Positions 55,805 through 64,000 of a DNA stretch of 64,000 nt are shown here, one piece after another. Each line of letters starts with the position of its first letter. The first letter of the stretch is position 1. The position numbers and the translations under genes were made by a program. The DNA is from Rhodothalassiaceae bacterium. Lineage in GTDB: Bacteria; Pseudomonadota; Alphaproteobacteria; Sphingomonadales; Rhodothalassiaceae. Location: positions 2,765,381 through 2,829,380 of the forward strand of contig BPKC01000001.1 of the NCBI GenBank assembly GCA_026004935.1, in the 5' to 3' direction. The notes below the pieces were generated by a model, which was not told where the DNA came from, ran no database searches, and worked only from the letters and a program-made list of their open reading frames with translations.

Positions 55805-58555
55805 ATGGCTGGCACATCCTGCTTGTTTTTCGACGGGCGCCGCGCCCGCGCCTTCGGCTTTTTCGGCCTTGCGATCTTCGCGCTGCTTGCGGGCCTCGTG
55901 ATCTCGACGCGTCCCGTCGCCGCCCAGGACATCCCGCCGGAGGTGCTGCAGCGGCTGCTGGAGCAGCGGGCGGCCCAGCAGGGTCAGCCGGCGCAAAGCA
56001 CGTCGCCGGTAGATCGAGCCCGGACAAACGATCGATCACGCCCCGAAACGGGCGAAGGCGCCCCCGCGATGGCGCCGGCCGGGCCGTCCGCGCTGGAGCA
56101 GGACTATGCGGCCCGCATGCGCAAGCAGGAGGAAGAAGCCGGGGCCGAGACGGTCGCGCTCAAGCAGTTCGGCTACGACCTGTTCGCCCGCATGGTGCCC
56201 CCCCAGCCCATGCTGGGCCGGCTCCCGGACAGCTATGTGCTCGGCATCGGCGACGAGCTGGTGATCGCCCTCGTCGGCTCCACCAACCGGCTGGTGACGA
56301 CGAGCGTCGACCGCGAGGGCAATGTGCTGATCCCCGACCTGCCCCCGATCCGCGCCGCCGGCATGGAGCTCGGCGCCTTCCGCAAGGCGCTGCGCGAGCA
56401 GGTGGCGAAGACGCTGCTCGGAACCGAGGCCTACGTGTCGGTGGGCGAGCTCAGGGTGATCAGCGTCACGGTCGTGGGCGAGGTGAAGGAGCCCGGGCTG
56501 CATTACGTGCCGAGCCTCACCGATCTCATCGGCGTGCTGAGCGCGGCCGGCGGCATCAGGAAGACGGGAAGTCTGCGCGATGTGCGCGTGCTCTCGCGCG
56601 ATGGCGGGGCGCGCAGCATCGATCTGTACGCCGTCCTCGAGGGCCGCAACGCCGATCTCAGGATCGCGGACGGCGACCGGATCGTCGTGCCGGTCATCGG
56701 CCCGACCGTCGCGGTGGCGGGCGACGTCAAGAGGCCGGCGATCTACGAGCTCGCGAAGGGCGGCGCGCCGAAGGTGGCGGACGTCCTGGCGCTTGCCGGC
56801 GGGCCCCTGCGCGCGCGGGGCAACCTCGTCCAGCGCTACCGCCTCGACGAGAAGGGCCGCCAGCATGTCGCCCGCGTGGAGCCCGGCGAGGGCGTGGCGG
56901 CGAGCGACATCTACGTCGTGCGTCCCGAGCGCGCGCTCAAGGTCGGGCGGGTGGAGCTCCTCGGCCACGTGCGCCAGCCCGGCGAGCGGGCGCTCGCCGC
57001 CACGCCCTCGGTGCGCGCGCTTCTCCAGGACGGCGAGGCGCTCGGACCGCGGCCGTACCTGCCCTTCGCGCTGCTCGAGACCGAGGATCCCGCAACCCGG
57101 CAGCGCCTCTATCGCCCGCTTGATCTGACGCCGATTCTCGCCGGCACGACCGATGTGGCGCTGAACGACCGGGATCGCCTCTTCGTCTTCGGCATGGACG
57201 AGATCGCGTATCTCGCAAGCCCCGTGGTGCGCGCCTCGGTGCTCTCGCCAAAGGATGCGCAGCCGCAGCACTGCAAGGCGCTCGAGATTCTCGCACAGCG
57301 GGTGCGGCAGGCCGACAACGAGCGCTTCGCGAACATCCTGCGCTCGGTCTTCGTCACCCGCGAGGACCGGCAGGTGACGGGCGCGAGCCGGAAGACGGGC
57401 GAAGAGCAGTCCGAGGAACTGGCGGCCGCGGCCGAATCCGCCGCCGACGAGATCCTGAGCGAGGAGGAGCTCAAGCGCGCCACCCGCGAACGGGAACGCT
57501 GCAACGCCTTCTATGACGCACACCCCGAGCTGCTGCCGCTGGCGCTCGAATACGGCACCGTCGCCATCGGCGCGGTCCGCCGGCCGGGGCTCTACCCGTT
57601 CGCGGAATCGGCGACTCTCAGGGATCTCGTCGCGGCGGCGGGCGGGTTGAGCCGCAGCGCCGATCTCGGCCGCATCGAGATCACGAATCTGACGGGCGGA
57701 GAAGGTTCGCCCGCGCGGCAGGTGGAGCGGCGCTACGTCGACCTCAGGGAAACGCCGCTCGGCGATGTCATCCTCCATGCGGGCGACATCGTCCGCTTCG
57801 CGGCGCGCGAGGTGGATGCCGAGCCCGGCACGGTGCTGGTCGCCGGCGAGGTGCGCTTTCCGGGCGTCTACACCATCGAGAAGGGAGAGACCCTCTCATC
57901 CGTCCTCGAACGCGCGGGCGGGCTGACCGCGGAGGCCTATCCCTTCGGGGCCGTGTTCACCCGCGAGCGCGTCAAGCAGGAGCAGCAGGAGGGATTCCGC
58001 CGCACGGCGCGCGAGCTCAACAACGCGCTGGCGCTGGCGGCGCTCAAACGGGACACCCGCGGCGAGGCGCTGACCGCGGCGGCCGGCCTTGCCCAGAGCT
58101 TCGCCACCATCGAGGCGGCGGGCCGCGTCGTCATCGAGGCGGATCCCGCGGTGCTGCGCGGCCATCCGGAGCTCGACACGGTGCTCGAAGCGGGCGATAC
58201 CATCTACATCCCCAAGCGCCCGAACTTCGTGCTGGTCATCGGCGACGTGCTGAACCCCGGCGCCCTGCAGTTCGCGCCCAACAAGACCGTCGAGGACTAC
58301 ATCGACGAAGCGGGCGGCTTCCAGCTCACGGCCGACAGGAGCCGGGTCTTCGTCGTCTATCCGAACGGCGTGGCCCAGCCGGTGAAGGTGTCGTCCTGGC
58401 TGCGCGAATCGGTGACGGTGCCGCCGGGAACCACCATCGTCGTGCCGAAGGACGTGGACCCGCTCAAGACCCTCGACCTCGTGCGCGACATCACCCAGGT
58501 CCTCAGCCAGCTTGCGGTCTCGGCCGCATCCATCGCCGTCATCTCGCGGCGCTAG
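55805..58555 (+). CDS. Polysaccharide export protein with multiple SLBB domains
   Basis: 916 residues from ATG 55805 (an in-frame ATG at 55751 is possible). Signal peptide GFFGLAIFALLAGLVISTRPVAAQ. The Poly_export domain begins DSYVLGIGDELVIALVGSTNRLVTTSVDREGNVLIPDL. Several SLBB (beta-grasp) domains follow: ISVTVVGEVKEPGLHYVPSLTDLIGVLSAAGG, VAVAGDVKRPAIYEL, VELLGHVRQPGERALA, TVAIGAVRRPGLYPF, VLVAGEVRFPGVYTIEKGETL, VLVIGDVLNPGALQFAPNKTVEDYIDEAGG. Larger than Wza (about 380). No lipobox was seen. A Wza/GfcE-type role in moving polysaccharide across the envelope is likely. Confidence 0.9.
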   Translation: MAGTSCLFFDGRRARAFGFFGLAIFALLAGLVISTRPVAAQDIPPEVLQRLLEQRAAQQGQPAQSTSPVDRARTNDRSRPETGEGAPAMAPAGPSALEQDYAARMRKQEEEAGAETVALKQFGYDLFARMVPPQPMLGRLPDSYVLGIGDELVIALVGSTNRLVTTSVDREGNVLIPDLPPIRAAGMELGAFRKALREQVAKTLLGTEAYVSVGELRVISVTVVGEVKEPGLHYVPSLTDLIGVLSAAGGIRKTGSLRDVRVLSRDGGARSIDLYAVLEGRNADLRIADGDRIVVPVIGPTVAVAGDVKRPAIYELAKGGAPKVADVLALAGGPLRARGNLVQRYRLDEKGRQHVARVEPGEGVAASDIYVVRPERALKVGRVELLGHVRQPGERALAATPSVRALLQDGEALGPRPYLPFALLETEDPATRQRLYRPLDLTPILAGTTDVALNDRDRLFVFGMDEIAYLASPVVRASVLSPKDAQPQHCKALEILAQRVRQADNERFANILRSVFVTREDRQVTGASRKTGEEQSEELAAAAESAADEILSEEELKRATRERERCNAFYDAHPELLPLALEYGTVAIGAVRRPGLYPFAESATLRDLVAAAGGLSRSADLGRIEITNLTGGEGSPARQVERRYVDLRETPLGDVILHAGDIVRFAAREVDAEPGTVLVAGEVRFPGVYTIEKGETLSSVLERAGGLTAEAYPFGAVFTRERVKQEQQEGFRRTARELNNALALAALKRDTRGEALTAAAGLAQSFATIEAAGRVVIEADPAVLRGHPELDTVLEAGDTIYIPKRPNFVLVIGDVLNPGALQFAPNKTVEDYIDEAGGFQLTADRSRVFVVYPNGVAQPVKVSSWLRESVTVPPGTTIVVPKDVDPLKTLDLVRDITQVLSQLAVSAASIAVISRR

Positions 58556-58613
58556 CGTCCAGCCGCCGCGGGCGCAGAAAGGGCGCCTCGGCAGGGCACG
58601 GAAGGCGACAGGC

Positions 58614-61523
58614 GTGGGCGAGCGCGAGCAGCCGAGACCGACACGGACCGCCGGCACGGGCCTGGTCCCGCTCCTTGCGCTGGTCACGGGGCTCCTTGCC
58701 GCCGGCGCCCGCGCCCAGGACGCGGCTCCGTCTTCGCCCCCGCCGGCGCCGCGCAACGCCGAGGAGGAAGCCGGGGCGAACGGCTTCGGGATGACGGGCA
58801 TCGGCGAGATTCCGAGCGCGCGCATCGCCCCGGGCGGCATCGTGGAAGCCGGCATCGTCGCCCGCGCGCCCTTCCGGCGCGCCTATCTGCGCCTCAGCCC
58901 CTTCGACTGGCTGGAAGTGGGATATCGTTTCGACGTCGCAACGAATGTGCTGCCCGACGGCACGGTTCTGCCCCTCGACCAGGGCCGCTTCCTCGGCGAC
59001 TTCCTCACCGGCGCGGGCCACCCGACGTTGAAGGACCGGTCCTTCGACCTCAAGATCCGCCTGTGGGAGGAGGGCCGGATACGGCCGGCGTTCGCCGTGG
59101 GCTTCCAGGACATGTTCGGCCGGTCGGCCTTCGGGGGCGAATATTTCGTGCTGACGAAGCGCATCGGCGATCTCGATTTCACCGCCGGCCTCGGCTTCGG
59201 CTACCTCGGCAGCCGCGACCACTTCGGCAATCCCTTCTCGGTCTTCTCCAACCGCTACAAGCGCCGCGATCCGGATCCGGCGCCGGGCGGCCTCAACCTC
59301 GACAGCTTCTTCCGCGGCACGGACGTGGCGCTCTTCGGCGGGGTGGAATGGTTCACGCCGATCGCCGGCCTGTCGCTGTCCGTCAGCTACGCCGGGCGCG
59401 ATCTCGCGCGCGAACCGTTCGGCATCGGCGCGCGCTTGCGCGAGCGGCTGCCGATCGACCTCGGCCTGCGCTGGCGGCCGGCGCCCTGGTTCGATGTCGG
59501 CCTCGGACTTCTCGGCGGCCGGTATCTCTCCGCCCGCGCCAGCCTGCGGTTCGACGCGCATGCATTCTCGCGACTGTTCGAAAAAAGTCCCGAGGATCCC
59601 TATCCGCTCGCGGGCGCAGGCACGGCCCGGGGCGCGGCCGGGGAATCCGCGGCCACGGATGAGGAAGAGACGCTGAGAAGCTGGCTTGCGGCCCAAGCCA
59701 TCGATCCGGCGGTGCTGCTGGTGGAGGGGCTGGAGGCGACGCTGGTCCTGCGTCGCGATGCGGCCCCGCCCCCGGCCCGCTGGCCGGAGCTGGCAGCCGA
59801 GGCCTTCCGGCATCTGCCTGAGCGCGTGCGCCGGCTCGCCATCCGCCGCGAGGATCAGCCCTTGGGTGCGGCGCGGGTCTTCCTGCGCCCGGCCGTGGCC
59901 GAGCGGGGCCGCGCGCTTGCCGCACTCGGGGCGCGGGAGCTAAGGCTCGTCGGCGCGCGGGCGGCCGTGGCCGGCGTGCCGGCCGCCGCCGAGGCGGCCC
60001 TGCTGCTCGCTCTGCCACAGGACATCACGAGCCTGGATCTTGCGGCACAGGGCCGGCCTCCCTTTGCGGTGACGGCCGAGCGGCGCGCGCGGGCGCTGGC
60101 ACGGGCGGCCATCGCGACGACGGACCGCGGCGTCGGGGCGCTCGCCCTCACCCATGACGGCACACTGGCCATGGGTGTTGCGGATGCGGACCCCGGCCCC
60201 GCGCCCGGTCTTCCCCCGCTCGTCGCGGACGCAATCGAGGTGGACCGGCTGGTGACTCTGCCCGCCGACACGCTCGCCGAGGCCGACGAGCCGGGGCGGA
60301 TCGGGGCGCTCTTTGCGGCTCTGCGCGAGGCGGATGTCGAGGCGGCCGGGCTGTCGGCCGGCGGGGAGCGCTGGACCCTGTGGGTGACGGACGGCCCCCC
60401 GGCGCGGCCGGCGCGGCTTCTGGGGCGGGCGCTCAAGGCCATGGCGCAGGCCGCGCCCCGTTCCGTCATCTGGCTGGAGGTCGCGCGCAAGGAGGGCGGC
60501 GGCGAGGCCTGGCGGGTGGAGGTGCTGCGCCGGGACGTGGTCCAGGCGCTGGCCGCCCGCGGCAGTCCGGTGGAGGTCGCAACCCACGCCGCCTGGCTGC
60601 CGCCCCGCACCGCGGGCCCCTTCGGCACGCCGGTGCCGCCGCCCGACTACCGGCCCGGGGACGCGCGGCGCCCGGCCTTTTCCTGGGGGATTCTGCCGTC
60701 CTGGCAGGCCGGTGTCGGCCGCGCCCGGGACGGGCTCATCCGCGGCGATCTCTATCTCGATCTCGTCGCGCGGCTCGTGCTCGCGGGCCGGATCCGGCTC
60801 GAGGGCACGATCCGGCGCTTCCTCATCGGCAATCTCGACGAGCTCGCCCCTCCTGCGGACCGCGCGCTGCCGGCGGTGCGATCCGACATCGCCGCCTATT
60901 CCCGGCAAGGCCACAACGCCATCGCCTCGGCCACCGCCAGCTTCGACTGGAACTGGGCGCCCGGCCTGACCAGCCGGATCTCGGCCGGCCTCCTGGAGCC
61001 CATGTATGGCGGTTTCGGTATCGAAACGACATGGCATGAGCCGCTGTCGCGCTGGCTCGTCTACGGCGAGCTGTTCTGGGTGAAGCAGCGCGGCTTCGGC
61101 CAGGGTCTCTCCTTCCGGGACTACAGCACCGTGACCGGCAGCCTCGGCCTCCTCTACGCGCTGGACGGCGGGCTCACGTTGGACGTGAGCTTCAACCGCT
61201 ATCTCGCCGGGGACACGGGGTTGAGACTGGAGGTGACCCGGCGGCTCGACAACGGCCTTCAGATCGGCGCCTGGCTCGCCGGCTCCTCGCGCTCCGACCG
61301 CGAGTTCGGCCGCTCGGGCAATCTCGACAAGGGGCTGTTCGTGCGGATTCCGCTCGACGGCTTCTGGCCGTTCGCCGCCCCGCGCGAGACGGTCACCACG
61401 CGGCTTGCGAACCTGCTGCGCGACAGCGGTCAGCGGCTGCAGCTCAACGAACGGCTCTATGAGCGGATCTTCGCCTCCGATCCCCGGCGGATCCTCGAAG
61501 ACCTGCCCGACCTCTTCTACTGA
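58614..61523 (+). CDS. YjbH-family exopolysaccharide outer-membrane protein
   Basis: 969 residues from GTG 58614, which has GGAAGG 8 nt upstream and directly precedes a signal peptide (TGLVPLLALVTGLLAAGARAQD). It is longer than E. coli YjbH (about 700). Recognisable YjbH/GfcD blocks: GFGMTGIGEIPSARIAPGGIVEAGI, YRFDVATNVLPDG, LKDRSFDLKIRLWEEGRIRPAFAVGFQDMFG, FGGEYFVLTKRIGDLDFTAGLGFGYLG, and near the end GIETTWHEPLSRWLVYGELFWVKQRGFGQGL and DKGLFVRIPLDGFWP. A barrel-forming partner of the upstream SLBB export protein. 58 bp separate the two genes. Confidence 0.88.
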   Translation: MGEREQPRPTRTAGTGLVPLLALVTGLLAAGARAQDAAPSSPPPAPRNAEEEAGANGFGMTGIGEIPSARIAPGGIVEAGIVARAPFRRAYLRLSPFDWLEVGYRFDVATNVLPDGTVLPLDQGRFLGDFLTGAGHPTLKDRSFDLKIRLWEEGRIRPAFAVGFQDMFGRSAFGGEYFVLTKRIGDLDFTAGLGFGYLGSRDHFGNPFSVFSNRYKRRDPDPAPGGLNLDSFFRGTDVALFGGVEWFTPIAGLSLSVSYAGRDLAREPFGIGARLRERLPIDLGLRWRPAPWFDVGLGLLGGRYLSARASLRFDAHAFSRLFEKSPEDPYPLAGAGTARGAAGESAATDEEETLRSWLAAQAIDPAVLLVEGLEATLVLRRDAAPPPARWPELAAEAFRHLPERVRRLAIRREDQPLGAARVFLRPAVAERGRALAALGARELRLVGARAAVAGVPAAAEAALLLALPQDITSLDLAAQGRPPFAVTAERRARALARAAIATTDRGVGALALTHDGTLAMGVADADPGPAPGLPPLVADAIEVDRLVTLPADTLAEADEPGRIGALFAALREADVEAAGLSAGGERWTLWVTDGPPARPARLLGRALKAMAQAAPRSVIWLEVARKEGGGEAWRVEVLRRDVVQALAARGSPVEVATHAAWLPPRTAGPFGTPVPPPDYRPGDARRPAFSWGILPSWQAGVGRARDGLIRGDLYLDLVARLVLAGRIRLEGTIRRFLIGNLDELAPPADRALPAVRSDIAAYSRQGHNAIASATASFDWNWAPGLTSRISAGLLEPMYGGFGIETTWHEPLSRWLVYGELFWVKQRGFGQGLSFRDYSTVTGSLGLLYALDGGLTLDVSFNRYLAGDTGLRLEVTRRLDNGLQIGAWLAGSSRSDREFGRSGNLDKGLFVRIPLDGFWPFAAPRETVTTRLANLLRDSGQRLQLNERLYERIFASDPRRILEDLPDLFY

Positions 61524-61552
61524 ATTCCGTTACGGATCCGTTATGACCGGCG

Positions 61553-62653
61553 CTACAGCCGCTCCGGGTCCTCCTCCGCGAGCCGCGCGACGAGGCGGCG
61601 GACCTCCTGGGCCGCCGCGGCCGGGATCACGAGCACCGCATCCTCCTCGGCGATGACCACGACATCGCTCAGCCCGTGCACCGCCACCCGCGGCCCGCGC
61701 GACCAGACGAGGCAGTCGCGCGCCTCCTCCACCGTCACGGGGCCCGAGAGCGCGTTGCCGGACTCGTCGCGCGCGATCAGCCCCAGCAGCGCGTCGAAGG
61801 ACCCGACGTCCGACCAGCCGCAGGCCACGGGAATGACCGCCGCATCCTCCGTCTTTTCCATCACCGCATAGTCGAAGGAGATCGCCGGCACCCGCGCCCA
61901 GGGCCCCGCCGGCAGCCGGGTCGCGCCGCCCGCGGTGGGCTCGAGATCCGCCATCGCCGCCTCCACCGCGCGCCAGAGCTCGGGGGCATGGGCGGCGAAG
62001 GCGTCCGCAAAGCTGCGTGCGCGCGCGACGAAGATGCCGGCGTTCCAGTAGAAGCCGCCCCGGGCGAGATAGCGGGCCGCGGTCCGCGCATCCGGCTTCT
62101 CATGAAAGCGGCGCAGCGCAAAGCCGTGAGGGTCCAGCGCCGCGCCCGCCTCGATGTAGCCGTAGCCGGTCGCCGGCCGGTCCGGGGCGATGCCGAGGGT
62201 GACGATCAGCGGCTCGCGCCGGGCGAGTTCGGCCGCCGCCGCGAGCGCCTGCCGGAAGGCGGCCGCATCGGCGATGTGGTGATCGGCGGGCAGAAGCGCC
62301 AGCACCTCCTCGTGCGCGCCCCGGCCGCGCGCCCACAGGGCCGCGGCCGCCACGGCCGCCGCGGTGTTGCGGCCCTCGGGCTCCAGCAGCACGGATGCCG
62401 CCGTCTCCCCGGCCTGCGCAAGCTCGTCCGCCACCAGCGCCTCGTGGCGCGCGCTGGCGATGACGAGGGGCGGCGCGAACGGCGGGCCGGCCACCCGCGC
62501 GAGCGTCTCGGCGAAGAGACTGCGCCGGCCGGCAAGCGGCACGAACTGCTTAGGCCGCGCGCGCCGCGAGAGCGGCCACAGCCGCGTGCCGCTGCCGCCG
62601 GAGAGCACCACGGGCCGGATCGCGGCGCCGGCTGCGGCCGTCTCTTCGGACAT
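61553..62653 (-). CDS. manC: Mannose-1-phosphate guanylyltransferase (single-domain)
   Basis: Makes GDP-mannose from mannose-1-phosphate and GTP. 366 residues; it has only the nucleotidyltransferase part, without the C-terminal cupin isomerase of bifunctional AlgA/ManC. PVVLSGGSGTRLWPLSRRARPKQFVPL is the pyrophosphorylase signature, LLEPEGRNTAAAVAAAAL and LPADHHIAD bind nucleotide, FHEKPDARTAARYL is the mannose-1-phosphate motif, and WNAGIFVARA follows. AAGGAG is 6 nt before ATG 62653, which decides against ATG 62674. It starts about 24 bp after glmS on the same strand and converges on the YjbH gene. Confidence 0.93.
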   Translation of the reverse strand: MSEETAAAGAAIRPVVLSGGSGTRLWPLSRRARPKQFVPLAGRRSLFAETLARVAGPPFAPPLVIASARHEALVADELAQAGETAASVLLEPEGRNTAAAVAAAALWARGRGAHEEVLALLPADHHIADAAAFRQALAAAAELARREPLIVTLGIAPDRPATGYGYIEAGAALDPHGFALRRFHEKPDARTAARYLARGGFYWNAGIFVARARSFADAFAAHAPELWRAVEAAMADLEPTAGGATRLPAGPWARVPAISFDYAVMEKTEDAAVIPVACGWSDVGSFDALLGLIARDESGNALSGPVTVEEARDCLVWSRGPRVAVHGLSDVVVIAEEDAVLVIPAAAAQEVRRLVARLAEEDPERL

Positions 62654-62677
62654 GGACGACTCCTTCTGCGGCATTCG

Positions 62678-64000
62678 TTACTCTACCGTAACGGACTTGG
62701 CGAGGTTGCGCGGCTGATCGACGTCGGTGCCCTTGAGCACCGCCGTGTGATAGGCGAGCAGCTGCACGGGCACCGCGAAGACGAGGGGGGCGATGAAGGG
62801 GTCGTGCTCCGGCAGCACCAGCGCATGCGCGGCCGTCGCCGCAAGCCCGGCGGCGCGGCCGCCGGCGGCGATCAGGAACACCCGGCCGCCGCGCGCGCGC
62901 ACCTCCTCCACATTGGCGGCGACCTTCTCCACGAGCGGGCCCGAATCGGCGAGCACCACCACCGGCACCGACTCGTCGATCAGCGCGATGGGACCGTGCT
63001 TCATCTCGCCGGCCGGATAGCCTTCCGCATGGATGTAGGAGATCTCCTTCAGCTTCAGCGCGCCTTCGAGCGCGAGCGCATGCAGCTGGTCGCGGCCGAG
63101 ATAGAGGACATCGCGCGCATGCATCAGCTCATGCGCCATCGCCTGCAACTCGCCGTCGACCTTGAGAGCTTCAGCCAGCGTCGCGGGCGCCGCCGCCAGC
63201 GCATCGGCGAGACGCGCCGCATGTTGCGCCGTCAGCACGCCGCGCTCCTCGCCCCAGGCGATCGCGAGTGCCGCCAGCACCGCAAGCTGCGCCGTGAAGG
63301 CCTTGGTGCTGGCGACGCCGATCTCGGGCCCGGCATGGGTGGGCAGCACGACGTCGGCCTCGCGCGCGATGGTGGAATGGGGGACATTGACGATGGCGAC
63401 GGTCTTCAGTCCCGCCTCCTTCGCCAGCCGCAGCGCGGCGAGCGTGTCCGCCGTCTCGCCGGACTGGGAGATGAAGAGCGCCGCCTCGCCCGCCTCCAGC
63501 ACCGGGTCGCGGTAGCGGAACTCGCTCGCGATGTCGACCGCGACCGGAAGATGCGCCAGCCGCTCGATCCAGTAGCGGGCGGCGAGCCCGGCGTAGAAGC
63601 TCGTGCCGCAGGCGACGATGTGCAGCCGCCGCAGGCCGGCCGCGTCCACGCCCTCCGGCAACCGGATCCGGCGCGCGAGCGTATCGAGATAGGGGCCGAG
63701 CGTCTCGGCCACCGCCGTCGGCTGCTCGTGGATCTCCTTGAGCATGAAATGGCGGTAGTTGCCCTTGGCCGCCATCTGGGGGCTGATGTCGAGCCGCAGG
63801 AAACGGCGGGCGACCGCGCGGCCGGACGGATCGAAGATGACGGCGCGGCCCGCGCCCACCTCCGCCCATTCGCCCTCCTCCAGAAAGGCGATCTCCTCGG
63901 CAAGCCCTGCGAGCGCGAGCGCGTCCGAGCCGATGAAGCCCTCCGTCCCGCTCAGCCCCACCGCCAGCGGGCTGCCCCGGCGCGCGGCGTAGAGCCGGTC
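62678..64000 (-). CDS. glmS: Glutamine-fructose-6-phosphate aminotransferase, 5' end cut by window edge
   Basis: Makes glucosamine-6-phosphate for UDP-GlcNAc. About 440 C-terminal residues are visible; the glutaminase catalytic start lies outside. The visible part begins RLYAARRGSPLAVGLSG, the end of the amidotransferase domain. Two SIS isomerase domains follow: ACGTSFYAGLAARYWIERLA, FISQSGETADTLAALRLAK, HAGPEIGVASTKAFTAQL, LGRDQLHALALEGALKLKEISYIHAEGYPAGEMKHGP. The C-terminal signature is DVDQPRNLAKSVTVE. Upstream of manC, so precursor supply for the polysaccharide block is plausible, besides its peptidoglycan role. Confidence 0.96.
   Translation of the reverse strand, partial: DRLYAARRGSPLAVGLSGTEGFIGSDALALAGLAEEIAFLEEGEWAEVGAGRAVIFDPSGRAVARRFLRLDISPQMAAKGNYRHFMLKEIHEQPTAVAETLGPYLDTLARRIRLPEGVDAAGLRRLHIVACGTSFYAGLAARYWIERLAHLPVAVDIASEFRYRDPVLEAGEAALFISQSGETADTLAALRLAKEAGLKTVAIVNVPHSTIAREADVVLPTHAGPEIGVASTKAFTAQLAVLAALAIAWGEERGVLTAQHAARLADALAAAPATLAEALKVDGELQAMAHELMHARDVLYLGRDQLHALALEGALKLKEISYIHAEGYPAGEMKHGPIALIDESVPVVVLADSGPLVEKVAANVEEVRARGGRVFLIAAGGRAAGLAATAAHALVLPEHDPFIAPLVFAVPVQLLAYHTAVLKGTDVDQPRNLAKSVTVE

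Overview
This 64 kb window is very GC-rich chromosomal DNA that looks alphaproteobacterial, most like a Rhodospirillales-type lineage. The clues are the adjacent phaR/phaB pair, tpiA-secG-pyrG next to a PpiD foldase and trpE, the coupled DUF2062-pdxJ-acpS run, a lipoprotein TPR gene coupled to ispE, and two PAS_5-type proteins. No rRNA, tRNA, CRISPR array, prophage or transposase gene was recognised. The content is mostly housekeeping with accessory islands. Nearly every gene casts long open shadow frames on the other strand because of the base composition.

Layout. 1-8861: a bifunctional beta-oxidation enzyme (cut by the left edge), trpE, ppiD, then tpiA, secG and pyrG. 8956-12240: a secreted acidic beta-helix repeat protein, an orphan FlgC-like protein, an EAL phosphodiesterase and a DsbA-family oxidoreductase. 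12465-18369: a four-gene exopolysaccharide operon (polyprenyl-phosphate sugar transferase, large TPR protein, O-antigen-ligase-like membrane protein, small membrane protein) like those that travel with exosortase systems, but with no exosortase. 18394-24409: merF, acpS, pdxJ, DUF2062, pyrE, phaR, phaB, a TPR protein and infC. 24571-31231: thrS, an alpha/beta hydrolase, an ECF sigma/anti-sigma/periplasmic sensor-like operon, a short tryptophan-2,3-dioxygenase relative, a PAS_5 protein and a VOC protein. 31287-34366: murI, a repeat-filled interval and a diiron protein.

34367-46465: a TonB-dependent receptor, a small secreted protein, an archaeal/eukaryotic-type proS with a long structured upstream region, argE, an ACT-domain protein, a membrane protein with a beta-propeller, a penicillin-acylase-family Ntn hydrolase with a coupled small protein, and the second PAS_5 paralogue. 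46466-47646: a second, larger array of interspersed palindromes. 47647-55698: moaB, slt, a family-4-like uracil-DNA glycosylase, ETF-ubiquinone oxidoreductase, a TPR lipoprotein and ispE. 55805-64000: a second polysaccharide block with a multi-SLBB export protein, a YjbH-family protein, manC and glmS (cut by the right edge).

How parts may work together. The two polysaccharide blocks, about 37 kb apart, supply priming, ligation, export and nucleotide-sugar precursors for an exopolysaccharide. The nearby EAL protein could tie this to c-di-GMP. The most unusual non-coding signal is a mosaic of two related palindromes in opposite orientation whose stem changes are compensated on both arms. It fills the gap after murI and the gap between the second PAS_5 gene and moaB, and resembles a BIME/REP system.
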